A stretch of DNA of 64,000 bases from Congeria kusceri (lineage: Eukaryota > Mollusca > Bivalvia > Myida > Dreissenidae). A program made the position numbers and the translations under genes. How positions within the stretch are numbered: the stretch's first letter is position 1; every line of letters starts with the position of its first letter. Positions 14,401-23,675 of the stretch are shown piece by piece. The notes beneath the pieces are model-generated. The model ran no database searches and was not told the DNA's origin. It saw only the letters and a program-made list of their open reading frames with translations. The DNA lies in NCBI GenBank assembly GCA_027627225.1, contig CM051024.1, forward strand, positions 47,899,547 through 47,963,546, read 5' to 3'.

Positions 14401-17400
14401 CCTAGGTATCTCAAGTGAGAGTGGGGATTATAGGGTATGATACAGAGCTTGGTAGTGATAAATATTTACATGTTTACACCTAGGTAGTTATAGCGAGAGT
14501 GAGGATTATAGGGTAGGGTATTATACAGAGGTAGGTAGTGAGTAAATATTTACATGTTTACACCTAGGTTTCTCTAGTGAGAGTGAGGATTATAGGGGAT
14601 GATACAGAGCTAGGTAGTTAGGAAATATTTACATGTTTACACCTAGGTATCTCTAGTGGGAGTGAAGATTATAGGGTAGGGTATGATACAGAGAGCTTGG
14701 TAGTGAGGGATTGTTAACTATACATGTTTACACTTAGGTATCTATAGTCAGAGGGAGGATTATAGGGTATGATACAGAGCTAGGTAGTGAGGAAATATTT
14801 ACATGTTTACACCTAGGTATCTCTAGTGGGAGTGAGGATTATTGGTTATGACACGGAGCTAAAATTAGGAAATATTTACATGTTTACACCTAGGTATCTC
14901 TAGTGAGAGTGTAGATTATATGGCATGATACAGAGCTAGGTAGTGGGAATGTTTACATGTTTACACCTACGTATCTCTTATGAGAGTGAGGATTATAGGG
15001 CATGATACAGAGCTTGATAGTGAGGAAATATTTACTTGTTTACACCTAGGTATCTCTAGTGAGAGTGAGGATTATATGGCATGATACAGAGCTATTTAGT
15101 GAGGGAATGTTTACATGTTTACACCTAGGTATCTCTAGTGAGGGTGAGGATTATAGGGTATGGTACAGAGGTTGGTAGTGAGGGAATGTTTACATGTTTA
15201 CACCTAGGTATCTGTAGTGAGTGGGAGGATTATAGGGTACATATGATACAAAGCTTGGTAGTGGGAAATGTTTACATGTTTACACCTAGGTATCTCTAGT
15301 GAGAGTAAGGATTATAGTATGATACAGAGCTTGGTAGTGAGGAAATATTTACATGTTTACACCTAGGTATCTCTAGTGAGAGTGAGGATTATAGGGTATG
15401 AAACAGATCAAGGTAGTGAGGGAATGTTTACATGTTTAGACCTCGGTATCTCTAGTGGGAGTGAGGATTATAGGGTAGGGTATGATACAGAGTTAGGTAG
15501 TGAGGGAATTTTAACCGTACATGTTTACACCTAGGTATCTCTATAAGGAACGAAAATTATAGGGCAAGATACAGAGTTTGGTAGTGATGGAATGTAAACC
15601 GTACATGTTTACACCTAGGTATCTCTAGTGGGAGTGAGAATTATAGGGTATGATACAGAGCTTGGTAGTGAGTAAATATTTACATGTTTACACCTAGGTA
15701 GTTCTAGTGGGAGTGAGGATTATAGGGTGTGATACAGAGCTTGGTAGTGGGAAATGTTTACATGTTTACACCTAGGTATCTTAAGTGAGAGTGAGGATTA
15801 TAGGGCATGATACAGAGCTTGTTAGTGAGTAAATATTTACATGTTTACACCTAGGTAGTTCTAGTGAGAGTGAGGATTATAGGGTAGGGTATGATACAGA
15901 GCTAGGTAGTGAGTAAATATTTACATGTTTACACCTAGGTAGTTGTAGTGAGAGTGAGGATTATAGGGCATGATACAGAGCTTGGTAGTTAGGAAATATT
16001 TAGATGTTTACACCTAGGTATCTTTAGTGGGAGTGAGGATTATACGGTATGATACAGAGCTAGGTAGTGAGGGAATGTTTACATGTTTACACCTAGGTAG
16101 TTCAAGTGAGAGTGAGAATTATAGGGCATGATACAGAGCTAGGTAGGTTGGAAATATTTACATGTTTACACTTAGGTATCTCTAGTGGGAGTAACGATTA
16201 TAGGGGATGATACAGAGCTATGTAGTTATGAAATATTTACCGGTATATGTTAACACTTAGGTAGCTCTGGTGAGAGTGAGGATTATATGGTATTATACAG
16301 AGCTTGGTAGTGAGGAAATATTTACATGTTTACACCTAGGTAGTTCTAGTGGGAGTGAGGATTATTGGTCATGATAAAGAACTTGGTAGTGAGGAAATAT
16401 TTACATGTTTACACCTAGGTAGTTCTAGTGGGAGTGAGGATTATAGGGTATGATACAGAGCTTGGTAGTGAGGAAATATTTGCATGTATACACCTATGTA
16501 TCTCTAGTGCTAGTGAAGATTATAGGGCATGATACAGAGCTTGGTAGTCTGGAAATATTTACATGTTTACACCTAGGTAGTTGCAGTGGGAGTGAGGATT
16601 ATAGGGCATGATACAGAGCTTGGTAGTGAGGAAATATTTACATGTTTACACCTAGGTATCTGTAGTGGGAGTGAGGATTATAGGGTATGGTACAGAGCTT
16701 GGTAGGGAGGACACGTTTTCATGTTAACACCTTGGTATCTCTAGTGGGAGTGAGGATTATAGGGTATGATACACTTACATGTTTACACCTAGATATCTCT
16801 AGTGGGAGTGAGGATTGTAAGGCATGATACAGAGCTTGGTAGTGAGGACACATTTCCATGTTTACATCTAGGTAGCTCTAGTGAGAGTGAGGATAGACCG
16901 ATCCAGGTTTTTGTTTAAACTCCTCCGCAGTTATTGTTAAAGGATTAATTTCCATTCATCGAAAATAACAAACATTTCCACGTGCTCATTTGAATATGAC
17001 AAACAATTTGCTCATGCTCGTGTGAATTAAATAGTTGAACCGCTAAACATGTGATATCCAAGTACGATTCTTGGATAACATTGCAGATTAATTTGAATGT
17101 GATGGACATTTGTGGAAGCATCTGTTATCGGGCATGATACAGAGCTTGTTAGTGAGGGAATGTTTTCATGTTAACACCTAGGTATCTCTAGTGAAAGTGA
17201 GGATTATAGGTAATGATACAGAGCTTGGTAGTGAGGGAATGTTTACATGTTTATGCCTAGGTAGTTCTAGTGAGAGGGAGGATTATAGGGTATGATACAG
17301 AGCTTGGTAGTGAGGGAATGTTAACCGTACATGTTTACACCTAGGTATTTTTAGTGGGAGTGAGGATTATAGGGTATAATACAGAGCTAGGTAGTTAGGA

Positions 17401-19932
17401 AATATTTAAATTTTTACACCTAGGTATCTCTAGTGGGAGCGAGGATTATAGGGTATGATACAGAGCTAGGTAGTTAGGTAATATTTACATGTTTACACCT
17501 AGGTATCTGTAGTGGGAGTGAGGATTGTAGGGTTTGAACCAGAGCTAGGTAGTGAGGGAATGTTAACCGTACATGTTTACACCTAGGTATCTGTAGTGGG
17601 AGTGAGGCTTATAGGGTATGATACAGAGCTAGGTAGTTAGGAAATATTTACATGTTTACACCTAGGTATCTCTAGTGGGAGTGAGGATTGTAGGGTATGA
17701 TACAAAGCTAGGTAGTTAGGAAATATTTACATGTTTACACCTATGTATCTCTAGTGGGAGTAAGGATTATAGGGTATGATACAGAGCTAGGTAGATAGGA
17801 AATATTTACATGTTTACACCTAGGTATCTCTAGTGGGAGTGAGGATTATAGGGTATGATATAGAGCTAGGTAGTTTGGAAATATTAGCATGTTTACACCT
17901 AGGTATCTCTAGTGGGAGTGAAGATTATATGGTATGATACAGAGCTTGGTAGTGAGGGAATGTTTACATGTTTACACCTAGGTATCTCTAGTGGGAGTGA
18001 GGATTATATGGTATGATACAGAGGTAGTGAGGGAATGTTTACATGTTTACACGTAGGTTGCTCTAGTGAGAGGGAGTATTATACGGTATGATACAGAGCT
18101 AGGTAGTGAGGGAATGTTTACATGTTCACACCTAGGTAGTTCTATTGAGAGTGAGGATTATAGGGTATGATAGAGAGCTTGGTAGTGAGGGATTGTTTAC
18201 ATGTTTACACCTAGGTAGCTCTAGTGAGAGGGAGGATTATACGGTATGATACAGAGCTAGGTAATGAGGGAATGATTACATGTTTACACTTAGGTAGTTC
18301 TAGTGAGTGTGAGGATTATAGGGTATGATAGAGAGCTTGGTAGTGAGGGAATGTTTACATGTTTACACCTAGGTAGCTCTAGTGAGTGTGAGGATTATAG
18401 GGTATGATACAGAGCTTGGTAGTGGGAAATGTTTACATGTTTACATGTAGGTATCAATGATGCAAATATTTTGAAATTGTTACGTTATATACAGTCAGCG
18501 CTCATTACAGCGACACAATCTGTTCCCATTAAAAATATTGTTGTATAGAGTTTCCGTTAAAGCTAATTCTGGAAATTCAACTATAGAATAATTGCGGATA
18601 AGCAAATCTTTTAGACATTCTGATTTTGTAGAGACGTGTGTTACTATTATTTGACACCATAAATAAGGATTTCTTATTATTTTCGGGGGGGGGGGGGCGC
18701 AAGATGGAATAAAACTTGCTTTTTCTTAAAATTTAATTTCATTTAATTAAAACAGTATCAACAAGAAACCAACTTTAAAAACAAAGCAACTCTGATCCTA
18801 TCTTATGGAATTCACTATTATATCAATAAAGTTAACGTTGTAAAACAGAATATCACACCTTAATTGTATATCTGGCTAATCCTGTAACACCTGCTGATAA
18901 CACTTGATTAAGCAGATCAATAGGATCTGTGACAAATCAACACGATTTTAGTTCTGTTAGTTCGTGTCGTTATAACTAATCGAATTAGTGCAAAGGATCT
19001 GACACGAGTTGTTTTATTATATATACCATATTTTATTAAACAAGTTCAGGAATTTTATTAGTTAGTGAGCCTTTGTCCAGCTTACTAATGAATTTCCTGG
19101 ACGAGTTTAATAAAATATGGTAGGAAATGACAACGAGTGTCGGATCTTTTTTATCACATGCTTTTAAACGGAAAAAAACCCTTCTAATTTGACCAAACCA
19201 TGTTGATAAATCCGAAAAGTTGTGTACTCATATTACATCATTTCATGTTTGCGACGTCATTTCACCAAAATAACGTCATGTGAGTGGTCAGTCAAACAAT
19301 ACGTAGCAAATGAAAACGCTCAAAATGTTATCTTACACATGTGTAAGATAAAAATATTTGTAATGGTTGTATTACACAGAAACAAGGTATAGCGTGTGAT
19401 AAAATCATATCTTCCTCCAAATGTTAAACAGTTTGTTTCTATTTGATTATATTTTCACAAATATACAAATGATTTTTACAAAATGTTACAAGTGGACAAT
19501 AATGAAAATGCAATAAAGGCTTGACAAAATTTTTCATCTTTTCGTTGAGAAAACGTACTGTATATCGTTGAGAAAACTTACTGTGTAGAGGATCCACCCA
19601 GAATAGGTCTTAAGTTTAAAGCTTAAATACCAGTATGATAATGTCAATGACTCGTCCGTATTCACATATAATTTTGTATTTCACAGGAGAAAAAACAGAA
19701 GAAGCACAAGAAACGTCGCTCTCCTAGCTCAGAGAGGTCGCTTAAGAAAAAGCACAGGGATTACTCCAGTTCTCCTGAACGGAGGTCAAAAGGCAAGCAC
19801 AAAAGGTCAAGGTCACCTGATAAGAGGACAAGGTCAAGGTCATATTCAAGGTCACCTGTGAGAAGAAACCGCTCCAAGTCACATGATAGGCATTTAAAAT
19901 CGAAACACTCTGGCATAGACCGGTATCGATGA
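2363..19932 (+). CDS. PPIL4: PPIL4-like peptidyl-prolyl cis-trans isomerase (cyclophilin with RRM), 3' five coding exons, 5' partial
   Basis: The joined coding exons are 2363-2429, 4917-5028, 11054-11153, 13072-13174 and 19687-19932. They give about 208 residues with all phases consistent. The first two exons encode the second half of an RRM: SCEVIRD-like strand, RNP1-like YAFIEFE, then the conserved [19 protein letters not shown]. They continue into KWKGKG and an acidic/basic linker containing [11 protein letters not shown]. The last exon is an Arg/Ser/Lys-rich tail ending in DRYR. This order is diagnostic of PPIL4, a nuclear spliceosome-associated cyclophilin whose N-terminal PPIase domain binds prolyl peptides. 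That domain and the first half of the RRM lie 5' of the window. The fourth intron is expanded by a large satellite seeded from the exon end. Family assignment is from remembered homology, with no search run. Confidence 0.9.
2600..2840 (+). repeat. GAT/ATG trinucleotide microsatellite
   Basis: About 240 bp of (GAT)n is interrupted by periodic GCCATAGAT or GCCACAGAT words, giving a weak higher-order period. It lies 170 bp into the PPIL4 intron. The Asp-rich and Ser-rich open frames across it are products of the repeat, not genes. Confidence 0.95.
3095..4415. mobile_element. Non-autonomous hAT-like DNA transposon with perfect 8-bp TSD
   Basis: The termini TAGGGGTGCAA and TTGCACCCCTA are inverted, and the subterminal TGGTATATTG / CAATATGG words are related. 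The direct flanks TAAACAAA (3087-3094) and TAAACAAA (4416-4423) are identical 8-mers. An 8-bp duplication with YAGGGGTG-type ends is the hAT signature. The 1.32-kb interior has no transposase frame that I recognise, so it is probably a deletion derivative. Confidence 0.85.
4507..4821. mobile_element. Small inverted-repeat element (GGGAAAGATC termini)
   Basis: The left end ATTAGGGAAAGATCTAG and the right end CTGGATCTTTCCCGAAGTG are inverted. The interior is rich in GCAGGG and GGGGCAGC words. A half-copy with the same terminus (CTAGGGAAAGATCCGG) occurs at about 5521-5640. It ends fewer than 100 bp before the PPIL4 acceptor at 4916. Confidence 0.5.
4917..5028 (+). CDS. PPIL4: PPIL4 exon (RRM C-terminal part)
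   Basis: The acceptor is AACACACAG and the donor is GGGAAAG|GTGCGT. It runs from phase 0 to phase 1. It encodes [20 protein letters not shown], then [17 protein letters not shown], the most conserved block of the PPIL4 RRM. It joins in frame to the preceding exon. Confidence 0.93.
5041..5450. repeat. Inverted-repeat, MITE-like sequence with repeated GGGGCTAATGTCC words
   Basis: GGACATTATCCCC and GGACAATAGCCCC words on the left half face GGGGCTGTTATCC and GGGGCTAATGTCC words on the right half. The whole is a loose palindrome of about 400 bp starting 12 bp after the PPIL4 donor. No coding function is inferred. Confidence 0.5.
6008..6904. mobile_element. hAT-like element with TAGGGATGGCA termini, containing a nested MITE
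   Basis: TAGGGATGGCA at the left is inverted as TGCCATCCCTA at the right, and GAATATTCG words follow both ends. The flanks GTAATGAA and ATAATAAA match at 6 of 8 positions and may be a decayed 8-bp duplication. The element is interrupted by the MITE at 6431-6627, so it is the older insertion. Confidence 0.6.
6431..6627. mobile_element. Foldback MITE (GCCTGTGCAGTCCGCACAGGC family), 5'-truncated copy
   Basis: It contains the family core GCAGTCCGCACAGGCTAATC, the internal ACTTCCTTGAAACAGAAAAT and the right terminus GGTTTTCCCACGACACGCCTC. It lacks the left third. It is one of nine copies in the window. Confidence 0.85.
7370..7635 (+). repeat. 38-bp tandem repeat, 7 units
   Basis: Seven head-to-tail units begin at 7370 and recur every 38 bp. 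The unit starts GATGTGGTAATCCCTTATC and ends CATCCCTGACTTTGT. Only two single-base differences are seen between units (units 1 and 5), so the array is recent or recently homogenised. Confidence 0.97.
8050..9506 (+). mobile_element. AGCTCACCTGAGC-terminal element with internal tandem repeats
   Basis: It begins TAGCTCACCTGAGCACGTAG and ends CAGGTGAGCGCTTTGGGCC plus ATCATGGCCCACTTG, so the ends share an inverted CTCACCTGAG. Between about 8165 and 8960 it carries five degenerate units of about 160 bp, each with TTTTCATCCAATCTT and CACAGTTTGT words. Open frames across these units are repeat artefacts. Related copies are at 11264-11627 and 40346-42139. Confidence 0.7.
9507..11053. other. PPIL4 intron sequence, no element recognised
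   Basis: AT-rich intron. The only notable word is GAGGATTATAGGGTAGG at 10967-10983, which matches the satellite that starts 2.2 kb downstream. Confidence 0.5.
11054..11153 (+). CDS. PPIL4: PPIL4 exon (linker after RRM)
   Basis: The acceptor is CTTTTTCAG. The donor is ACTC|GTATCC, chosen because it leaves phase 2 and joins to the next exon as TC|A AGG TAC, giving RKDSRYDLVFE, which matches the family. It encodes [20 protein letters not shown], then [13 protein letters not shown]. Read-through in the same frame ends at a stop 45 bases later and is not needed. Confidence 0.83.
11264..11627 (+). mobile_element. AGCTCACCTGAGC-terminal element, short copy
   Basis: It starts TAGCTCACCTGAGCACATTG and ends TCAGGTGAGCGACCTGGCCC plus TCTTGTTG, the same boundaries as 8050-9506. 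The interior is about 1.1 kb shorter and contains repeated GTCAAGTTGGGTCAAAAAC-like words. Confidence 0.7.
11628..13071. other. PPIL4 intron sequence with short local duplications
   Basis: AT-rich. The word TTGATCAAAGCAAAGGGAAA occurs near 12893 and 12992, with a more diverged relative near 12700, giving three degenerate tandem copies at 12690-13030 just before the exon acceptor. Confidence 0.5.
13072..13174 (+). CDS. PPIL4: PPIL4 exon (Lys-rich linker) whose 3' end seeds a satellite
   Basis: The acceptor is CCTGTTTTAG and the donor is TATAGG|GTATGA. It encodes [20 protein letters not shown], then [14 protein letters not shown], and ends in phase 0. The last 27 or so bases plus the donor recur in every unit of the downstream array, so donor choice is ambiguous among dozens of copies. 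The first donor was chosen because it gives an in-frame join to the last exon. Confidence 0.85.
13148..18452 (+). repeat. About 75-bp satellite built on the PPIL4 exon end and 5' splice site
   Basis: Roughly 65-70 head-to-tail units of about 74-76 bp. Each has the order GTATCTCTAGTGRGAGTGAG, GATTATAGGGTATGATACAG, AGCTTGGTAGTGAGGAAAT and TTTACATGTTTACACCTAG. The first half unit is the 3' end of the coding exon (AGTTCTAGTGAGAGTGAGG plus ATTATAGG), followed by the donor GTATGATAC. Variants carrying AGTTCTAG, like the exon, are scattered through the array. An unrelated 235-bp insert splits it at 16896-17130. Confidence 0.97.
16896..17130. other. Non-satellite insertion inside the 75-bp array
   Basis: About 235 bp of unrelated sequence begins AGACCGATCCAGG within a GAGGAT word. 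It ends near GGAAGCATCTGT before the array resumes at TATCGGGCATGATAC. No inverted ends or target duplication are evident. Confidence 0.75.
18453..18994. other. PPIL4 intron sequence with a short poly-G run
   Basis: AT-rich. It contains a G tract of about 13 at 18686-18698 and no recognised element. Confidence 0.5.
18995..19146. repeat. Long imperfect palindrome (MITE-like)
   Basis: The left arm GGATCTGACACGAGTTG, with ACCATATTTTATTAAACAAG, is inverted as GAGTTTAATAAAATATGGT, with CAACGAGTGTCGGATC. Arms of about 70 bp surround a short loop. It could form a long RNA hairpin in the PPIL4 pre-mRNA. Confidence 0.75.
19687..19932 (+). CDS. PPIL4: PPIL4 terminal coding exon (Arg/Ser tail)
   Basis: The acceptor is TATTTCACAG and the exon starts in phase 0. 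It encodes 81 residues of Lys/Arg/Ser-rich sequence with [36 protein letters not shown] and a C-terminal GIDRYR before TGA at 19930-19932. RS-type tails occur in spliceosomal proteins and in PPIL4 orthologues. Confidence 0.92.
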   Translation, partial: EKKQKKHKKRRSPSSERSLKKKHRDYSSSPERRSKGKHKRSRSPDKRTRSRSYSRSPVRRNRSKSHDRHLKSKHSGIDRYR

Positions 19933-20440
19933 TCTTTGGAACAGTCTGGATGTCCTTGACTTACCGAGCTTAAAATGGGGGCCTGCATCCATTATGTGCT
20001 GTAGTAGAAAACTTAAATTAAATTTCTTAAAAGTTAGCCTTATGTCAAAGGCTGCTTCATTTAAAGTTAAGTTGGTATTAAACATTTTTACTCTCTTAAT
20101 TTGTCAAAATATGCTTTCTTATTTTACCATATTTCAAATGTAAGACGTTGATTTTCACATAGAAAACATTATTGTGAATTGTCACTTAAATAAAAGTTAA
20201 GATTTTCCTTAGGAAATTTATGAATAAGGCCCCAGATTTTTTCATCTGTGGAACACTGAAACAGATTCAGTGTAGTGATAAATGTGATTTTTTTTTCATT
20301 TATCACATAGCATTCTCAATATTCAGCACTTCATTGGCAGCTCATTTACAGGTGTGCGTATGTTTTGAACTTATGCTCTACTTTACTATTATTGATTGTA
20401 TGTATAATTCGAAATAAATTTGTATAGATTTGTTTGCTTT
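19933..20440 (+). other. PPIL4 3' UTR with candidate poly(A) signals
   Basis: AT-rich sequence after the stop codon. AATAAA hexamers lie at 20189-20194 and 20413-20418 and either could end the transcript. The true end cannot be fixed without RNA data. Confidence 0.6.
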
Positions 20441-20478
20441 TTGTAAGAATCAAAACAGGTGAAAGGAATATTGGAATA

Positions 20479-20841
20479 AGATTATACATAGGGAGTGCCA
20501 AAGGTATCCAAAGATTATACATAGGGAGTGTCAAAGGTATCCAAAGATTATACATAGGGAGTGTCAAAGGTATCCAAAGATTATACATAGGGAGTGTCAA
20601 AGGTATCCAAAGATTATACATAGGGAGTGTCAAAGGTATCCAAAGATTATACATAGGGGGTGTCAAAGGTATCCAAAGATTATACATAGGGAGTGTCAAA
20701 GGTATCCAAAGATTATACATAGGGAGTGTCAAAGGTATCCAAAGATTATACATAGGGAGTGTCAAAGGTATCCAAAGATTATACATAGGGAGTGTCAAAG
20801 GTATCCAAAGATTATACATAGGGAGTGTCAAAGGTATCCAA
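20479..20841 (+). repeat. 33-bp tandem repeat, 11 units
   Basis: Eleven units recur at exactly 33 bp, containing GATTATACATAGGGAGTGT and CAAAGGTATCCAA. Only a few single-base differences occur (for example GTGCC in unit 1, GGGGGTG in one unit). As 33 is divisible by three and the unit has no stop in one frame on each strand, both strands show long open frames. These are read as artefacts. Confidence 0.97.
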
Positions 20842-21388
20842 AACAACATTTTTCAACAATTGTTTCACTTGTTTTCAAATTCTTCCCTGTTTGTTTTAAA
20901 AAATATTACTACATCAAGGGGAATGATTCCAGTTCACAATTCATAATATATACACAGCAGTTGTTTACCGTACCCATCACTATTAGGTTTTCAAAGACAT
21001 GCATTTCAAAAAACTGAAATCTCACTCAGTTTCGCTTTATTAGCCAATGTGCCAATCACTATTGTATTTGAGTTTGCTGTGACAAACAATGAAGTCCCAG
21101 CTTCCAGAATGACTCAGCACATTGTCAACCAAATCTTGTCAACTACTGTGAATTCATAAATATTTGTGAGCGAGTTAAAAATCAGCCGACAAAAATCAGC
21201 ATATAATTGCCCGATTTTCATAAAACTTGCACCAGTGTATTTGTCTTGATAATGATAGACAACTTGTGCTTATATACACAATTTAAAAAAATGGGTTGTG
21301 GTCACTATTTGTGCAGAATTTTCATGGATTTCGTGGGTAAGCATGTTTGCAGTTTTCTATTTGCCAATAAAACAAAAGAAAAGCTTTG

Positions 21389-21615
21389 TGGCGCATCATG
21401 AGAAAACCGGTCTTAATGCATGTGCGTAAAGTGTCGTCCTGGATTAGTCAGCACAGGCTAATCCAGGACGGCACTTTCCGCCTACAGTTGATTTATGTTT
21501 AGAAGAGACTTTCTTGAAACAGAAAATACCATAAAAGCGGAAAGTGCCGTCCCGGATCAGCCTGTGCGGACTGCACAGACTACACTTTACGCACGTGCAT
21601 TAAGTCCGGTTTTGC
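21389..21615. mobile_element. Foldback MITE (GCCTGTGCAG family)
   Basis: It runs from GTGGCGCATCATGAGAAAAC to TGCATTAAGTCCGGTTTTG. It has the paired ACTTTCCGCC and GGCGGAAAGTGCC-type blocks, but the last terminal bases are lost. Confidence 0.88.
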
Positions 21616-21719
21616 ACAATTGCACAACTGCCAATACATCTGTAATTGCACCTCTTGTTGACCATGATTATGTGATCTGGGTCTGTATTCCATAAACATC
21701 TTAAGTTGATCTTGAAATG

Positions 21720-21903
21720 TGGCACATCGTGGGAAAACCGGTCTTAATGCATGTGCGTAAAGTGTCGTCCCGGATTAGCCCAGTCCGCACAGGCGAATCA
21801 GGACGGCACTTTCCGCTTTTATGGTATTTGCTGTTTCAATGAAGCGTCTTCTAACCATAAATCCACTTTAGGCGGAAAGTGTCGTCCCGGATTAGCCTGT
21901 GTC
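21720..21903. mobile_element. Foldback MITE (GCCTGTGCAG family), 3'-truncated
   Basis: The left terminus TGGCACATCGTGGGAAAAC and the interior are present. The copy stops at GATTAGCCTGTG and abuts the next repeat without its right terminus. Confidence 0.85.
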
Positions 21904-21904
21904 G

Positions 21905-22232
21905 AACTTAATCAAGATAATAAGCCCACAAAGATTTTCACCAGTTTGGTGAAGATCGGCTATTAACTAACTGATTTTGAGAATGGAAACGGCTAAAAGG
22001 GCCCATTTTAGAAAATTCAAGGGCCATAACTCCACAATTCCTGGGGCGATTTGGCTGATTATTAAATTTGGCCAAGATATTATGCCCACAAACATGTTCA
22101 TGAAGTGTGGTGAAGATCAGATGAAAACGGTTGAACTTAGAGAGCGGAAACAAATGTGGTCTACCGACAGACAGACCAACCGACGGACATTAGCAAACCA
22201 ATAATCCCCACCATCTTCGATGGGGGGCATAA
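21905..22232 (+). repeat. Interspersed repeat (GGTGAAGATCRGATGAAAAC family)
   Basis: It contains two tandem GTTTGGTGAAGATCGG / GTGTGGTGAAGATCAG modules, then AGAGAGCGGAAACAAA, a GACAGACAGACCAACCGAC tract and an end CCACCATCTTCGATGGGGGG plus CATAAT. A related copy is at 49828-50070. It is a non-coding dispersed repeat of unknown class. Confidence 0.7.
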
Positions 22233-22243
22233 TACTGAAAAGT

Positions 22244-22395
22244 TGCAGTGGTGTAATGGATATGGTGTCTGCCTTGCGATCAAGAGATCGTAAGTTCAAT
22301 TCCTTCTCGGGGAGCATTTGAATGATCGATCTCAAAAAGACACCAATTGCTGATTCTTCCAAGGAAACAGACTCGAAAGTGTCTCGATAAGCCTC
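22244..22395 (+). repeat. tRNA-like SINE head and body
   Basis: The A-box-like GTGGTGTAATGGATA and the B-box-like AAGTTCAATTCCTTC lie at tRNA spacing. The anticodon-arm and acceptor pairings are poor, so this is a SINE head rather than a tRNA gene. The downstream ACTCGAAAGTGTC is shared with the copy at 54695-55140. Confidence 0.6.
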
Positions 22396-22530
22396 TGTCT
22401 TTTACACAAACGAAAACAAAATCGAGAGAATTCCAGAACATTAAGTGTCATCAAAATTGTCGTATCAGGGAAATCCACGAATCTTTGTGCCATAAAAAAT
22501 AGTATCATTTATATTCATAAAGACTTACAA

Positions 22531-22873
22531 GGCCAAAAAAAATATATTGTTTGTTTCGGGCAATGGTCTCAAAAGTTAGGTAGGGTCTGGATTATGTTTT
22601 ATTTTTTTAGTCTAGCCATAAAAGTGAAACGAATTGCAAACACTTAACTGCCAATACTATTTATCCATGAAGAGATTTAGAACACTCAGTTATTATTGTA
22701 AAGCGCCTTTTCGACACGTGTTATCTAGTTAATCACGATTAACTTCCTTGAAAATAAAAATCTGACGAATTCAGATTTCTCAGAAAACGATAGTCTCCAA
22801 AAACTTTAGGGTCAGGGGGTTTTCGCTAGGTAGGGTCGGGCTGCCCAAAACACAGAACTTTTTTGTTTTGGCC
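22531..22873. mobile_element. MITE-like element with GGCCAAAA termini
   Basis: The left GGCCAAAAAAAATATATTG, with TTTCGGGCAATGGTC, is inverted at the right as GGGCTGCCCAAAACACAG and TTTTGTTTTGGCC. The interior has ACTTTAGGGTCAGGGGGT. Related copies are at 35036-35386 and 58504-58831. Confidence 0.65.
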
Positions 22874-23069
22874 AAAGATGCTGCTGTCATTCTGGATGGA
22901 AACGAGTCTATTTAATTGAATGTCAACATGCAATGCATGGAATAAAAGGTGTATCAGAAAATAAAACAAGTTACAAAATGATATTATTAATTTCACGACA
23001 TGGTTAACAAGGCGGCCCTACTTTTAAATTAACAACATTATAAAATTCTAACCCTATTATGTTGGTTGA

Positions 23070-23675
23070 CATAACCATTCCCGGGTTGACATTACGTTGC
23101 ATCACCCTCTATATGGGGCGTGATATTTATATAAATGTCTGAGTGTAATGTCCCTAAATTAGGCAATTGTGTATGAAAATCTACTCCCTGCTCGGCTAGG
23201 GCTTATTAAAATGTGTTTACTTCCAGTGCTTTCTTTGGATAAACAAATTAGATGTGCCTTGGTTGCCATTACTGTGAATTTGAGGGGTACACATTTCGCG
23301 TACATTTGTTCTCTGACATATTCGCGCGGTCTTAATTTCGTGCCATTCCGATTTTGAAAAAACGTAAACAAAACTTAAAACAAAAACGTCAGATGTGTTT
23401 TACACAAAAAAAATGTGCCAATTTTGGCAAAATGCCAGCCAAGGGTCCTGTTGTGCTTTTGGGTTGCAATTAAGTGTACCAGTACCATATTAGGCTGTTA
23501 ATTGATAACAGTGATTTACTTCTGAAGAGTAGGGGCCGCATATTTAGGCGAGACAATATACCATTTATATCTTAATACTTAAACAAGGACAGTTATGATT
23601 TAGCTTTTATTCATTCTTGGGTTGACGATCCGTTGTATCACGGCTCTGTGGGGTGTGATATTTATATAATGTCTA
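23070..23675 (+). repeat. Pair of direct repeats around GGGTTGACRWT...GTGATATTTATATAA
   Basis: About 60 bp at 23083-23143 recurs in diverged form at 23617-23672. Both have GGGTTGAC, GTTGYATCAC and GGGGYGTGATATTTATATAA. The intervening 470 bp holds no recognised gene. These could be solo repeat modules; too little is shared to call LTRs. Confidence 0.45.

Noticed and set aside
20346..20946. Overlapping 167- and 170-codon open frames on opposite strands
   Set aside because: Both are the 33-bp tandem repeat read in its stop-free frame. There is no domain, no codon signal, and the reading is symmetric on the two strands.
22244..22316. Possible tRNA gene
   Set aside because: A-box-like and B-box-like words are present, but anticodon-stem and acceptor-stem pairing fail and the body is shared with another SINE-like copy.
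23070..23675. Pair of LTRs bounding a retrotransposon
   Set aside because: Only about 60 bp is shared, the copies are diverged, and no gag or pol frame, primer-binding site or polypurine tract lies between them.
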